A stretch of 64,000 nucleotides of DNA from Bradyrhizobium tropiciagri (GTDB taxonomy: Bacteria; Pseudomonadota; Alphaproteobacteria; Rhizobiales; Xanthobacteraceae): contig NZ_JAFCKF010000008.1 in the NCBI RefSeq assembly GCF_018130545.1, forward strand, positions 248,001-312,000, in the 5' to 3' direction. A program made the translations under genes and the position numbers. The notes beneath the pieces were generated by a model, which did no database searches, was not told the DNA's origin, and saw nothing but the letters and a program-made list of their open reading frames with translations. Every line of letters starts with the position of its first letter. The stretch's first letter is position 1. This document shows positions 47,534 to 56,093 of the stretch, piece after piece.

Positions 47534-47718
47534 AGGCTACAATTCCCCTTGTGATGTGTGTCCAGGGCGGGCGCAAAAGGTTCAGCGCTTTTTTAGCAGA
47601 ATGGCGCTGGTTCGCCCATCGGCTAAAACGTTAATCTGGCCCTGCAACCTGCGGTGTCGATTGAATCTGTGGTTGTAGCGCCGTATGAGGGCGTGTTGGC
47701 ACCCGGGAACAGCTCGTC

Positions 47719-49050
47719 GTGAAATTCACTTTCAAGCTCGCCTCCAAGCTCCTGCATCTCGTCGTCGCAGCCCTTCTGCTGATCTCGCCGGCGCGCGCGG
47801 CAACCGAGATCATGTGGTGGCATGCGATGTCGGGCGAGCTCGGCAAGCAGCTCGAGAAGCTCGCCGCCGACTTCAACGCCTCGCAATCGGACTACCGGAT
47901 CGTGCCCACCTACAAGGGCAATTACACCGAGACCGTCACCGCGGCGATCTTCGCCTTCCGCTCGCGCAGCCAGCCGGCAATCGTCCAGGTCAACGAGATT
48001 GCCACCGCAACCATGATGGCGGCGCGTGGCGCGATCTATCCGGTGTACGAGCTGATGCGCGACCAATCGGAGGCGTTCAACCCACAAGCCTATCTGCCCG
48101 CGGTGGCCGGCTATTATGCCGATGTCGACGGCAACATGCTGTCGTTCCCGTTCAATGCCTCGACGCCGATCCTGTACTACAACAAGGATATGTTCCGCTC
48201 GGCCGGGCTCGATCCGAGCCAGCCGCCGAAGACCTGGCCGGAGCTCGGCACGATGGCGAAACGGCTGCGCGCGGCCGGTGCGATGTGCGGCGTGACGACG
48301 TCATGGCCGTCCTGGATCAATGTCGAGAATTTTTCCGCGTTCCACAATCTGCCGCTCGCAACCAAGGCCAACGGCTTTGCCGGGCTCGATGCGCAGCTGA
48401 TCTTCAACAATCCGCTGGTGATCCGCCACATCGCGCAGCTCGCGCAATGGCAGGCCGACAAGACCTTCGACTATAGCGGCCGCGGGCAGGCGGCCGAGCC
48501 GCGCTTCCAGAAGGGCGAGTGCGGCATCTTCATCGGCTCGTCGGGCACGCGCGCCGACATCAAGGCCAATTCCAAATTCGAAGTCGGCTACGGCATGATG
48601 CCGTACGATCCCGACGTCCAGGGCGCGCCGCAGAACTCGATCATCGGCGGCGCGACGCTGTGGGTGCTGCGCGACCGGCCGCGCGCCGAATATGCCGGCG
48701 TGGCAAAGTTCTTCGCCTATCTGTCGCGGCCCGAGGTGCAGGCCGCCTGGCACCAGAACACGGGCTATCTGCCGATCACCCGCGCCGCGTTCGATCTCAC
48801 CCGCGCGCAGGGCTTCTATGATGGCAATCCTGGCGCCTCGATCTCGATCGAGGAGGTCACGCTGAAGCCGCCGACCGACAATTCCAAGGGCATTCGCCTC
48901 GGCTCGTTCGTGCTGGTTCGCGACGTGATCGAGGAGGAGCTCGAACAGGTGTTCGCCGGCAAGCGCTCGGCGCAGGCCGCGATGGACAACGCCGTCGAGC
49001 GCGGCAACCGCCTGCTGCGCCAGTTCGAGCGCGCCAATCCGGACCGGTGA
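47719..49050 (+). CDS. extracellular solute-binding protein, UgpB-like
   Basis: A 443-residue exported binding protein (signal peptide about 1-28) of ABC family 1 resembling UgpB, which binds sn-glycerol 3-phosphate: opening EIMWWHAMSGELGKQLEKLAADFN, central YKGNYTETVTAAIFAFRS, FNASTPILYYNKD, and IIGGATLWVLRD. The start is GTG with only weak upstream purines. No permease or ATPase gene follows; the next gene, beyond a repeat element, is a phosphotransferase-like one, so it is an orphan. It is divergent from the TRAP-receptor operon and may be one of its targets. Confidence 0.85.
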   Translation: MKFTFKLASKLLHLVVAALLLISPARAATEIMWWHAMSGELGKQLEKLAADFNASQSDYRIVPTYKGNYTETVTAAIFAFRSRSQPAIVQVNEIATATMMAARGAIYPVYELMRDQSEAFNPQAYLPAVAGYYADVDGNMLSFPFNASTPILYYNKDMFRSAGLDPSQPPKTWPELGTMAKRLRAAGAMCGVTTSWPSWINVENFSAFHNLPLATKANGFAGLDAQLIFNNPLVIRHIAQLAQWQADKTFDYSGRGQAAEPRFQKGECGIFIGSSGTRADIKANSKFEVGYGMMPYDPDVQGAPQNSIIGGATLWVLRDRPRAEYAGVAKFFAYLSRPEVQAAWHQNTGYLPITRAAFDLTRAQGFYDGNPGASISIEEVTLKPPTDNSKGIRLGSFVLVRDVIEEELEQVFAGKRSAQAAMDNAVERGNRLLRQFERANPDR

Positions 49051-49136
49051 GGGGGCCGTCTGGTTTGCTCAACTGCTTCCCCATCGTCCTGACGGCATAT
49101 GAACCGGTGACTCATACGCGGGGCCAAGCATTCAGC

Positions 49137-49257
49137 GTCGTCCTGGCGAATGCCAGGACCCATTACCCCAGCCCTTTGTTGTTGCGCGATGCTGGAGCCA
49201 CGATCCTGCTCACAATCAAATTCGGTGGTTATGGGTCCTGGCTTTCGCCAGGACGAC
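49137..49257. mobile_element. 121-bp inverted-repeat element, GTCGTCCTGGC ends (gene-less copy 2)
   Basis: The same length and ends as 41856-41976: GTCGTCCTGGCGAATGCCAGGACCCATTACCCC on the left, GGTTATGGGTCCTGGCTTTCGCCAGGACGAC on the right. The core reads GCTGGAGCCACGATCCTGCTCACAATC. Confidence 0.75.
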
Positions 49258-49279
49258 AGCGTTGAGAGGCCGCGCGCAC

Positions 49280-50227
49280 ATGCACCTTCCCCCGCTGACC
49301 GACTACGACACCTACCGCGCCTGGCGCGGCGACAGCTCGCGCTGGCTGCCGGTCGCGCGCGAGATCGCCGATGGCCACGGGCTGTCGTGGGGCACGCCGC
49401 ATGTGTTCGCGACCGGCACCAATCTCGTCGTCGGGCTTGATGGCAACCTGATCCTGAAGCTGTTCCCGCCATTCCTGCGCCCGCAATTCATCTCCGAACG
49501 CGGTGCGCTGGCGGAGCTGCATGGAAGGCTCGGCATTCCGATTCCCGACCTCGTCGCGGAGGGCGAGCGTGACGGCTGGCCGTATCTCGTCATCACGCAC
49601 CTCGGCGGCACCGTCGGCTCGGAGGTCTGGCCATCGCTGTCGGAAGCCGAGCGGGAGCGCGTGCTGGCCGAGATCGGCGCCGTGATCGCCGACGTGCAGC
49701 GCGTGCCGCCCGGCAGCCTGCGGACGTTCGGGCAGCCCTGGGAGGCCTTCCTGCGCGGGCAGATCGCGCAGTGCCGGGCGCGGCACCAGCGGCTCGGTCT
49801 ACCGGCGAAATTCCTCACCTCGCTCGACGATCTCCTGCGCGACGCCACTGAGCTGATCCCGATGAAAGCGCCGCCGGTGATCCTGACCGGCGAGTACATT
49901 CCGGAAAATTTCCTGCTCGGGCGCCGGGCCGACGGCTGGCATGTCGCCGGCCTGTTCGACTTCGGTGACGTCCGAACCGGATGGGGCGAGTACGACCTGC
50001 TCGGCCCCAGCGCCTTCATGGCCGCCGGGCATCCGCGTCGGGTGCAGAGCCTGTTCGACGGCTTCGGCATCCCGCGCAGCGAGGTGAATTTCACGCTGAA
50101 GCGGCGGCTGATGGCGCTGATGATGCTGCACTCGGCCAGCGATCCGCTCCGGCACATCTGCATCGCGGGCTGGCCGGACCGGGTCGATGATCTCGTCCAG
50201 TTGCAGGAGCTGATCTGGCCGGACTAG
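49280..50227 (+). CDS. aminoglycoside phosphotransferase (APH)-fold protein
   Basis: A 315-residue kinase-like protein. The nucleotide lobe has GTNLVVGLDGNLILKLFPP with a likely ATP-binding Lys; the C-lobe has VILTGEYIPENFLLG, where most relatives have HGDxxxxN, and FDFGDVRTGWGEYDL as the metal-binding motif. The first His and Asp of the catalytic loop are thus Thr and Glu, so activity may be altered. The ATG at 49280 fits the domain; an upstream TTG at 49262 is possible. A resistance role should not be assumed; many such proteins phosphorylate metabolites. It stands alone, just right of a repeat element. Confidence 0.75.
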   Translation: MHLPPLTDYDTYRAWRGDSSRWLPVAREIADGHGLSWGTPHVFATGTNLVVGLDGNLILKLFPPFLRPQFISERGALAELHGRLGIPIPDLVAEGERDGWPYLVITHLGGTVGSEVWPSLSEAERERVLAEIGAVIADVQRVPPGSLRTFGQPWEAFLRGQIAQCRARHQRLGLPAKFLTSLDDLLRDATELIPMKAPPVILTGEYIPENFLLGRRADGWHVAGLFDFGDVRTGWGEYDLLGPSAFMAAGHPRRVQSLFDGFGIPRSEVNFTLKRRLMALMMLHSASDPLRHICIAGWPDRVDDLVQLQELIWPD

Positions 50228-50408
50228 CGGTCTGAATCGAGCGTCGGCCAGAAAGCGAGCAGCACCGTTGAGCTGCTCATTGATTGAGCAACAAGCTGTC
50301 CTTTGTATGCAATGGCTGACGTCGTCGGCAGCGCCAGATCAAGATACCTATGACGATTTCTGCCATCTCTACAGCTGGTTAGCTGCCTCATAAGGTTTCG
50401 TTAAGGGT

Positions 50409-50423
50409 TGGCACAATCCTTGC
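50409..50423 (+). promoter_or_regulatory. sigma-54 (RpoN) promoter of the ABC-atzGEH operon
   Basis: TGGCAC-AATCC-TTGC matches the -24/-12 consensus, with the invariant GG (50410-50411) and GC (50422-50423) exactly 10 nt apart. Transcription should start near 50435, about 32 nt before the ATG at 50467. An upstream TTTGTATGCAAT (50302-50313) is a weak GntR-like palindrome. No enhancer site is identified. Confidence 0.82.
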
Positions 50424-50466
50424 GAACTGAGTTCCAAGGCCCGTTCCCAGGGCGTTGGAGCATCAC

Positions 50467-52089
50467 ATGAAGCGTCGAGACTTCCTCAAATCGGTGTCCG
50501 GACTGGCCGCGGGGGCGCTGGCGCCGACCGCGCCGGCGATCTGGTCGCCTGCCAAAGCCGACGCCCGCTCCGAGACGCTGCTGATCGTCTCCGAAGGCGG
50601 TCCCAACAATCTCGACATCCACGGCGTCGGCACCAACGTGCCCGGCTATGAGGTGTCGTGGAATTGCTACGACCGGCTGATCAGCCACGAGATGAAGAGC
50701 GGTCCGGGCGGCGTGCCCTATTACGACCGCGACAAGTTCAAGCCCGAGCTCGCCGAGGACTTCAACATCGGCGACATGTCGGTCACCTTCAAACTGCGCA
50801 AGAACGCCAAATTCCACGACGGCGCACCGGTGACGGCGAAGGACGTCAAATGGTCGCTCGATCGCGCCGTCAGCGTCGGCGGCTTCCCGACCTTCCAGAT
50901 GAGCGCGGGCTCGCTGACCAAGCCCGAGCAGTTCGTCGTCGTCGATGACCATACGGTGCGGGTCGACTTCCTGAAGAAGGACAGACTGACGATCCCCGAC
51001 CTCGCTGTGATCGTGCCCTGCGTCGTCAACTCCGAGCTAGTCAAGAAGAATGCCAGCGAGAAGGATCCCTGGGGTCTCGAATTCACCAAGCAGCAGACCG
51101 CAGGCTCCGGCGCCTACAAGGTGACCAAATGGACCGCCGGCACCGAAGTCGTCATGGAGCGCAACGACGAGTGGGTCTCGGGCCCGATGCCGAAGATCAG
51201 GCGCGTGATCTGGCGCATGGTCCCGCAGGCCGGCAATCGCCGTGCGCTGCTCGAACGCGGTGATGCCGACATCTCCTACGAGCTGCCGTTCAAGGATTTT
51301 CAGGAGATGAAGGCCAACGGCAAGCTCAACGTGGTCTCGCTGCCGTTCTCCAACGGCATCCAGTATATCGGCATGAACGTCACCAAGCCGCCGTTCGACA
51401 ATCCGAAGGTACGGCAGGCGATGGCCTACGCAATGCCGTATCAGAAGATCATGGATGCGGTGCTGTTCGGTCTCGCCAACCCGATGTTCGGCGCACCGAA
51501 GGACAAGCCGACCGAGGTCGCCTGGCCGCAGCCGACGAAGTATTTCACCGACATGGAGAAGGCCAAGGCGCTGCTCGCCGAAGCCGGCTACGCCAACGGC
51601 TTCGAGACCACGATCTCGTTCGACCTGAATTTCGCAGGCGTTAATGAGCCGCTCTGCGTGTTGGTGCAGGAGAGCCTGGCGCAGCTCGGCATCAAGACCA
51701 CAATCAACAAGGTGCCCGGCGCCAACTGGCGCACCGAGCTCACCAAGAAGGAAATGCCGCTGTTCACCAACGTGTTCTCGGGCTGGCTCGATTACCCCGA
51801 GTACTTCTTCTACTGGTGCTATCACGGCAACAATTCGATCTTCAACACGATGAGCTACAAGTCGCCCGAGATGGACAAGCTCATCGACGGCGCGCGCATC
51901 GCGGCCGCCAATGGCGACACTGCGGCCTACGACGCCGACGTCAAGGGCTTCGTCGACCTTGCGTTTACCGACATCCCGCGCATCCCGCTCTATCAGCCCT
52001 TCGTCAACGTCGCGATGCAGAAGAACATCTCGGGCTACCAGTACTGGTTCCACCGCCGGCTGGACTATCGCGCGATGGCGAAGGGGTGA
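50467..52089 (+). CDS. ABC transporter binding protein, peptide/nickel (SBP family 5) type, Tat-exported
   Basis: A 540-residue receptor whose signal carries a twin-arginine motif (MKRRDFLKS) and a long hydrophobic stretch ending PAKA. The family 5 fold is shown by LAEDFNIGDMSVTFKLRKNAKFHDGAPVTAKDVKWSLDR and QAMAYAMPYQKIM. Members bind peptides, but also many other polar solutes such as opines, nickel or ureides. I chose the ATG at 50467 (GGAG 6 nt upstream). It is the first gene after the sigma-54 promoter and opens a run of eight genes. Confidence 0.93.
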   Translation: MKRRDFLKSVSGLAAGALAPTAPAIWSPAKADARSETLLIVSEGGPNNLDIHGVGTNVPGYEVSWNCYDRLISHEMKSGPGGVPYYDRDKFKPELAEDFNIGDMSVTFKLRKNAKFHDGAPVTAKDVKWSLDRAVSVGGFPTFQMSAGSLTKPEQFVVVDDHTVRVDFLKKDRLTIPDLAVIVPCVVNSELVKKNASEKDPWGLEFTKQQTAGSGAYKVTKWTAGTEVVMERNDEWVSGPMPKIRRVIWRMVPQAGNRRALLERGDADISYELPFKDFQEMKANGKLNVVSLPFSNGIQYIGMNVTKPPFDNPKVRQAMAYAMPYQKIMDAVLFGLANPMFGAPKDKPTEVAWPQPTKYFTDMEKAKALLAEAGYANGFETTISFDLNFAGVNEPLCVLVQESLAQLGIKTTINKVPGANWRTELTKKEMPLFTNVFSGWLDYPEYFFYWCYHGNNSIFNTMSYKSPEMDKLIDGARIAAANGDTAAYDADVKGFVDLAFTDIPRIPLYQPFVNVAMQKNISGYQYWFHRRLDYRAMAKG

Positions 52090-52096
52090 GGCGCTC

Positions 52097-53110
52097 ATGC
52101 TGTCCCTGATCGGCAAGCGGCTGCTGTTCGCGATTCCGTCGCTGATCGGGGTGGTGATCGTGACGTTCCTCTTGACGCGTGCGCTGCCGGGCGATCCGGC
52201 GGCGTATTTCGCGGGTCCGGCGGCGACGAAGGAAGCCGTCGACCAGATCAGGAAGAAGCTCGGCTTCGACAAGCCGCTGATCGAGCAGTTCGTCCGCTAC
52301 ACGGGCGATCTCGCCCATGGCGATCTCGGGACCTCGCTGACCACGGGACAGCCGGTGGCCGCCGAACTGCGCAACCGCTTGCCCGCATCGGCCGAGCTCA
52401 CGCTGCTTGGTCTCGTCGTCTCGATCGTGATCGCGATCCCGCTCGGCGTGCTGGCGGCGACGCGGCCAGGCTCCTGGATCGATCATCTCTGCCGCGTCAC
52501 CACGACGGCCGGCGTCTCGCTGCCGGTGTTCTTCACCGGGCTGGTGCTGGTTTACGTGTTCTATTTCCGGCTCGGCTGGGCGCCCGCGCCGCTCGGCCGG
52601 CTCGACGTGTTCTACAGCGCGCCGCCGACGGTCACCGGCTTCTATCTGATCGACACGTTGATCGCGCGCGACTTCGAGGCGTTTCGTTCTGCGCTGAGTC
52701 AATTGATCCTGCCGGCGGTGACGCTTGCGATCTTCTCGCTGGCGCCGATCGCGCGCATGACGCGGGCCTCGATGCTGGCCGTGCTGGCGTCCGATTTCGT
52801 CCGCACCGCGCGCGCCAGCGGCCTATCGCCCGGCAAGGTGATCGTCACCTACGCGTTCCGCAACGCGATGCTGCCTGTGATCACCACGCTCAGCATGGTG
52901 TTCTCGTTCCTGCTGGGGGCCAACGTGCTGGTGGAGAAGGTGTTCGCCTGGCCCGGCATCGGCTCCTATGCGGTCGAGGCGCTGATCGCCTCCGACTTCG
53001 CGCCCGTGCAGGGCTTCGTGCTGACCATGGCGGTCATGTACGTGCTGCTGAATCTCCTGATCGACATCCTCTACGGCGTGATCGATCCGCGCGTCAGGCT
53101 GGAAGGGTAG
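52097..53110 (+). CDS. ABC transporter permease (DppB-like)
   Basis: A 337-residue inner-membrane permease with about six helices. The N-terminus (LIGKRLLFAIPSLIGVVIVTFLLTRALPGDPA) is the usual DppB opening, and the EAA loop around FVRTARASGLSPGKVIVTYAFRNA contacts the ATPase. It lies 7 nt after the binding-protein stop. It pairs with the next gene to form the pore. Confidence 0.94.
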   Translation: MLSLIGKRLLFAIPSLIGVVIVTFLLTRALPGDPAAYFAGPAATKEAVDQIRKKLGFDKPLIEQFVRYTGDLAHGDLGTSLTTGQPVAAELRNRLPASAELTLLGLVVSIVIAIPLGVLAATRPGSWIDHLCRVTTTAGVSLPVFFTGLVLVYVFYFRLGWAPAPLGRLDVFYSAPPTVTGFYLIDTLIARDFEAFRSALSQLILPAVTLAIFSLAPIARMTRASMLAVLASDFVRTARASGLSPGKVIVTYAFRNAMLPVITTLSMVFSFLLGANVLVEKVFAWPGIGSYAVEALIASDFAPVQGFVLTMAVMYVLLNLLIDILYGVIDPRVRLEG

Positions 53111-53114
53111 AGCC

Positions 53115-54014
53115 ATGAGCAGCGTTGCGCCGACAATTGAACCCGCAGGTCCCGCTCGCACATCGGGGCTTGCCGCGGTGCTGGAGCAGACCCGCTATGT
53201 GCTGGGCGAGAACAAGGTCACCGGCTTTGCCTTCGCGCTGCTGTTGCTGATTCTGTTTGCCGCGCTGTTCGGGCCCTACGTCGTGCCCTACGATCCGCTC
53301 GCCTCCGACACCGCGGCAGCATTGAAGCCGCCATCGGCCGCGCACTGGTTCGGCACCGATCAGCTCGGCCGCGACATCTTCAGCCGCGTCATCGTCGCAA
53401 CCAGGCTCGACACCTTCATCGCGGTCGCCTCCGTCGTGCTGGTGTTCCTGATGGGCGGACTCGCCGGCATCGCCGCCGGTTATTTCGGCGGCTGGACCGA
53501 CCGCATCGTCGGCCGCATCGCCGACACCATCATGGCGTTCCCGCTGTTCGTGCTGGCGATGGGCATCGTCGCGGCGCTCGGCAACACCGTGCAGAACATC
53601 ATCATCGCGACCGCGATCGTGAACTTTCCGCTCTATGCCCGCGTCGCGCGCGCAGAAGCCAATGTTCGTCGCAATGCCGGCTTCGTGCAGGCGGCGCGGC
53701 TCTCCGGCAATGGCGAGTACCGCATCCTGCTCGGGCACATCCTGCCGAACATCATGCCGATCATGATCGTGCAGATGTCGTTGACCATGGGCTATGCGAT
53801 CCTCAATGCCGCGGGCCTGTCCTTCATCGGCCTCGGCGTCCGGCCGCCGACCGCGGAGTGGGGCATCATGGTCGCCGAGGGCGCGGGCTTCATGGTCTCG
53901 GGCGAATGGTGGATCGCGCTATTCCCCGGCCTCGCGCTGATGATCGCGGTGTTCTGCTTCAACCTGCTCGGCGACGGCCTGCGCGACATCGTCGACCCGC
54001 AGCGGAGGACGTGA
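53115..54014 (+). CDS. ABC transporter permease (DppC-like)
   Basis: A 299-residue permease with an N-terminal hydrophilic leader (about 35 residues) and about six helices. It has the usual opening FGPYVVPYDPLASD and GTDQLGRDIFSRV, and the EAA loop RNAGFVQAARLSGNGEYRILLGHILPN. It begins 4 nt after the stop of the first permease gene. About 97 nt separate it from the ATPase gene and contain the 22-bp dispersed motif. Confidence 0.94.
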   Translation: MSSVAPTIEPAGPARTSGLAAVLEQTRYVLGENKVTGFAFALLLLILFAALFGPYVVPYDPLASDTAAALKPPSAAHWFGTDQLGRDIFSRVIVATRLDTFIAVASVVLVFLMGGLAGIAAGYFGGWTDRIVGRIADTIMAFPLFVLAMGIVAALGNTVQNIIIATAIVNFPLYARVARAEANVRRNAGFVQAARLSGNGEYRILLGHILPNIMPIMIVQMSLTMGYAILNAAGLSFIGLGVRPPTAEWGIMVAEGAGFMVSGEWWIALFPGLALMIAVFCFNLLGDGLRDIVDPQRRT

Positions 54015-54049
54015 TGGCTGGATCGTTACGGTGTCATGCTACCTCTTTT

Positions 54050-54071
54050 CTACTTTGCATGGGGTTGTTTT
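54050..54071. repeat. 22-bp dispersed motif (copy 2)
   Basis: Identical to 15009-15030. It lies inside the operon between the second permease and the ATPase, followed by a T-rich run (TTTTACGGATTTTTC). Confidence 0.65.
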
Positions 54072-54111
54072 ACGGATTTTTCGATGACGCCGCGCATCAG
54101 GGGAGGCGTGC

Positions 54112-55887
54112 ATGACCGCCCAACCCTTGCTCGACGTCCAGGACCTCACCGTCGAATTCACCACCCGCCGCGGCATCGTCAAGGCGGTGCAGCACGTCAA
54201 CATCTCCGTCGGCAAAGGCGAGACCGTCGGCATCGTCGGCGAGTCCGGCTCCGGCAAGTCGGTGACCTCTTACGCGGTGATGCGCATCCTCGATCGCGCC
54301 GGCCGCATCGCCGACGGCTCGGTGATGTTCTCCGGCATCGACGTCAAGGCGGCGACCGAAAGCCAGATGCGCGATCTGCGTGGCCGCGAAGTCTCGATGA
54401 TCTTCCAGAATCCGCGCGCCGCGCTCAATCCGATCCGCAAGGTCGGGCACCAGATCGAGGACGTGCTGCGCCAGCATGTGCAGCAGGCTGTCGTCACCGA
54501 TCGCGGCGAGACCGCGATCGAAGCGCTGGAGCAGGTCAAGATCGCGCGCCCGCGCGAGCGCTATCACGCCTATCCGTTCGAATTGTCCGGCGGCATGTGC
54601 CAGCGCGTCGTCATCGCACTCGCGCTCGCCTGCAATCCGCAGCTTCTGATCGCCGACGAGCCGACCACCGGCCTCGACGTCACTACCCAGAAAGCGGTGA
54701 TGGATTTGATCGTCGAGCTGACGAAACGTCGGTCGATGTCGACCATCCTGATCACGCATGATCTCGGCCTCGCCGCCGCCTATTGCGACCGCGTGGTGGT
54801 GATGGAGAAGGGCCGCGTGGTCGAGACCGCGAAGTCGGCCGACATCTTCGCCGCGCCACAGCACGACTATACGAAGAAACTGATGCGCGCGACGCCGCGG
54901 CTCGGGGTGTCGCTAAGGGATCTGCTGCCGGAGGAGGAGGTGTCAAACTCTCCGCGGCAAACACCCGTCATGGCCGGGCCTGACCCGGCCATCCATCAAT
55001 CTTCGCAACAAGCATCTTCGTCGATGGACCCCGGGGGCGACGAGAAGAGGCAACCCCTCCTGTCAGTCGAAAAGCTCGTCAAGGAATATCCTCGCCAGGG
55101 CGCCGGCTCGGTGCTCACAAAACTGTTCGGCCGCAAGCCGCCGGTCGAAGAGGAGCTCTTCCGCGCCGTCGACCGCATCAGTTTCCAGATCGACCATGGC
55201 GAGAGCGTCGGCCTGGTCGGCGAATCCGGCTGCGGCAAGTCGACGACGTCGATGATGGTGATGCGGCTGTTGGACCAGACCTCCGGCCGCATCGTGTTCG
55301 ACGGCGAGGACATCGGCGGCATCCTGCCGCAGTCCTTTGCGCGGCTGCCGCGGCGCAGCCAAATCCAGATGGTGTTCCAGGATCCGACAGACAGCCTCAA
55401 CCCGCGCTTCACCGCGGCGCGCGCCATCGCCGACCCGATCATGCAGCTCGGCGACATCAGGGGGCGTGATGCGCTGCGCGACCGCTGCGAGGAGCTGGCG
55501 CGGCTGGTCGGCCTGCCGGTCAATCTGCTCGACCGCTTTCCGCATCAGCTGTCCGGCGGCCAGAAGGCCCGCGTCGGCATCGCACGCGCGATCGCGCTGC
55601 ACCCGAAGCTCGTGATCCTCGACGAGCCGACCGCGGCGCTCGATGTGTCGGTGCAGGCGGTGGTGCTCAATCTGTTGCAGGATCTCAAGCAGTCGATGGG
55701 CATGAGCTATCTGTTCGTGTCGCACGATCTCAACGTGGTGCGCCTGCTGTGTGATCGCGTCATCGTGATGCGCGCCGGCCGCATCGTCGAGCAGGGCACA
55801 TCCGAACACGTCTTGGGCAATCCGCAGGATGCCTATACAAAGGAGCTGCTGACGGCGATCCCGCATCCGCCGTTGCCGGTGGCCTGA
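54112..55887 (+). CDS. fused double ABC ATPase (DppD-DppF type)
   Basis: A 591-residue protein with two complete nucleotide-binding domains. The first has Walker A GESGSGKS, signature LSGGM and Walker B LLIADEPTTGLD; the second has GESGCGKS, LSGGQ and LVILDEPTAALD. It energises the importer as one polypeptide. The roughly 30-residue linker (around MAGPDPAIH, about residues 284-312) is the in-frame translation of an intergenic palindromic repeat (54970-54992), so the fusion region has absorbed a mobile repeat. The ATG at 54112 follows GGGGAGGCGTGC. The AtzG-like gene follows after 19 nt. Confidence 0.94.
   Translation: MTAQPLLDVQDLTVEFTTRRGIVKAVQHVNISVGKGETVGIVGESGSGKSVTSYAVMRILDRAGRIADGSVMFSGIDVKAATESQMRDLRGREVSMIFQNPRAALNPIRKVGHQIEDVLRQHVQQAVVTDRGETAIEALEQVKIARPRERYHAYPFELSGGMCQRVVIALALACNPQLLIADEPTTGLDVTTQKAVMDLIVELTKRRSMSTILITHDLGLAAAYCDRVVVMEKGRVVETAKSADIFAAPQHDYTKKLMRATPRLGVSLRDLLPEEEVSNSPRQTPVMAGPDPAIHQSSQQASSSMDPGGDEKRQPLLSVEKLVKEYPRQGAGSVLTKLFGRKPPVEEELFRAVDRISFQIDHGESVGLVGESGCGKSTTSMMVMRLLDQTSGRIVFDGEDIGGILPQSFARLPRRSQIQMVFQDPTDSLNPRFTAARAIADPIMQLGDIRGRDALRDRCEELARLVGLPVNLLDRFPHQLSGGQKARVGIARAIALHPKLVILDEPTAALDVSVQAVVLNLLQDLKQSMGMSYLFVSHDLNVVRLLCDRVIVMRAGRIVEQGTSEHVLGNPQDAYTKELLTAIPHPPLPVA
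54970..54992. repeat. palindromic repeat inserted in frame in the ABC ATPase gene
   Basis: ATGGCCGGG-CCTGA-CCCGGCCAT has perfect 9-bp arms and is read through as MAGPDPAIH. This peptide is a familiar translation product of rhizobial intergenic repeats. It joins the two ATPase domains. Confidence 0.78.
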
Positions 55888-55906
55888 GAAACTCATTGGG
55901 AGCGAA

Positions 55907-56086
55907 ATGACGGATCATCTCGACGACTACATGAACGCGGTTGCCCGCGCGATGGCGCTGCCGCTGGAAGACGCCTGGCGTCCCGCGGTGCGTGCCAATC
56001 TCGAGGTCTCGCTGCGGCTGGCAAAGCTGGTCGATGACCTCCCGCTGCCCGATGACGTCGTCTCGGCCGCCGTCTATTCGACCTGA
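55907..56086 (+). CDS. atzG: AtzG-like small subunit (DUF4089), 59 residues
   Basis: A 59-residue protein, MTDHLDDYMNAVARAMALP at the start and LPLPDDVVSAAVYST at the end, with W near residue 24. Length, pattern and position directly before an amidase match AtzG, which forms a GatC-like complex with AtzE and is required for its 1-carboxybiuret hydrolase activity in Pseudomonas sp. ADP. GGGAG precedes the ATG; only 7 nt separate its stop from the amidase start. Complex formation here is inferred from the family. Confidence 0.87.
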   Translation: MTDHLDDYMNAVARAMALPLEDAWRPAVRANLEVSLRLAKLVDDLPLPDDVVSAAVYST

Positions 56087-56093
56087 GATCGCG

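Noticed and set aside
49280-50227. Antibiotic resistance gene
   Set aside because: The APH fold alone does not show this; the catalytic loop is altered and no mobile resistance context exists.
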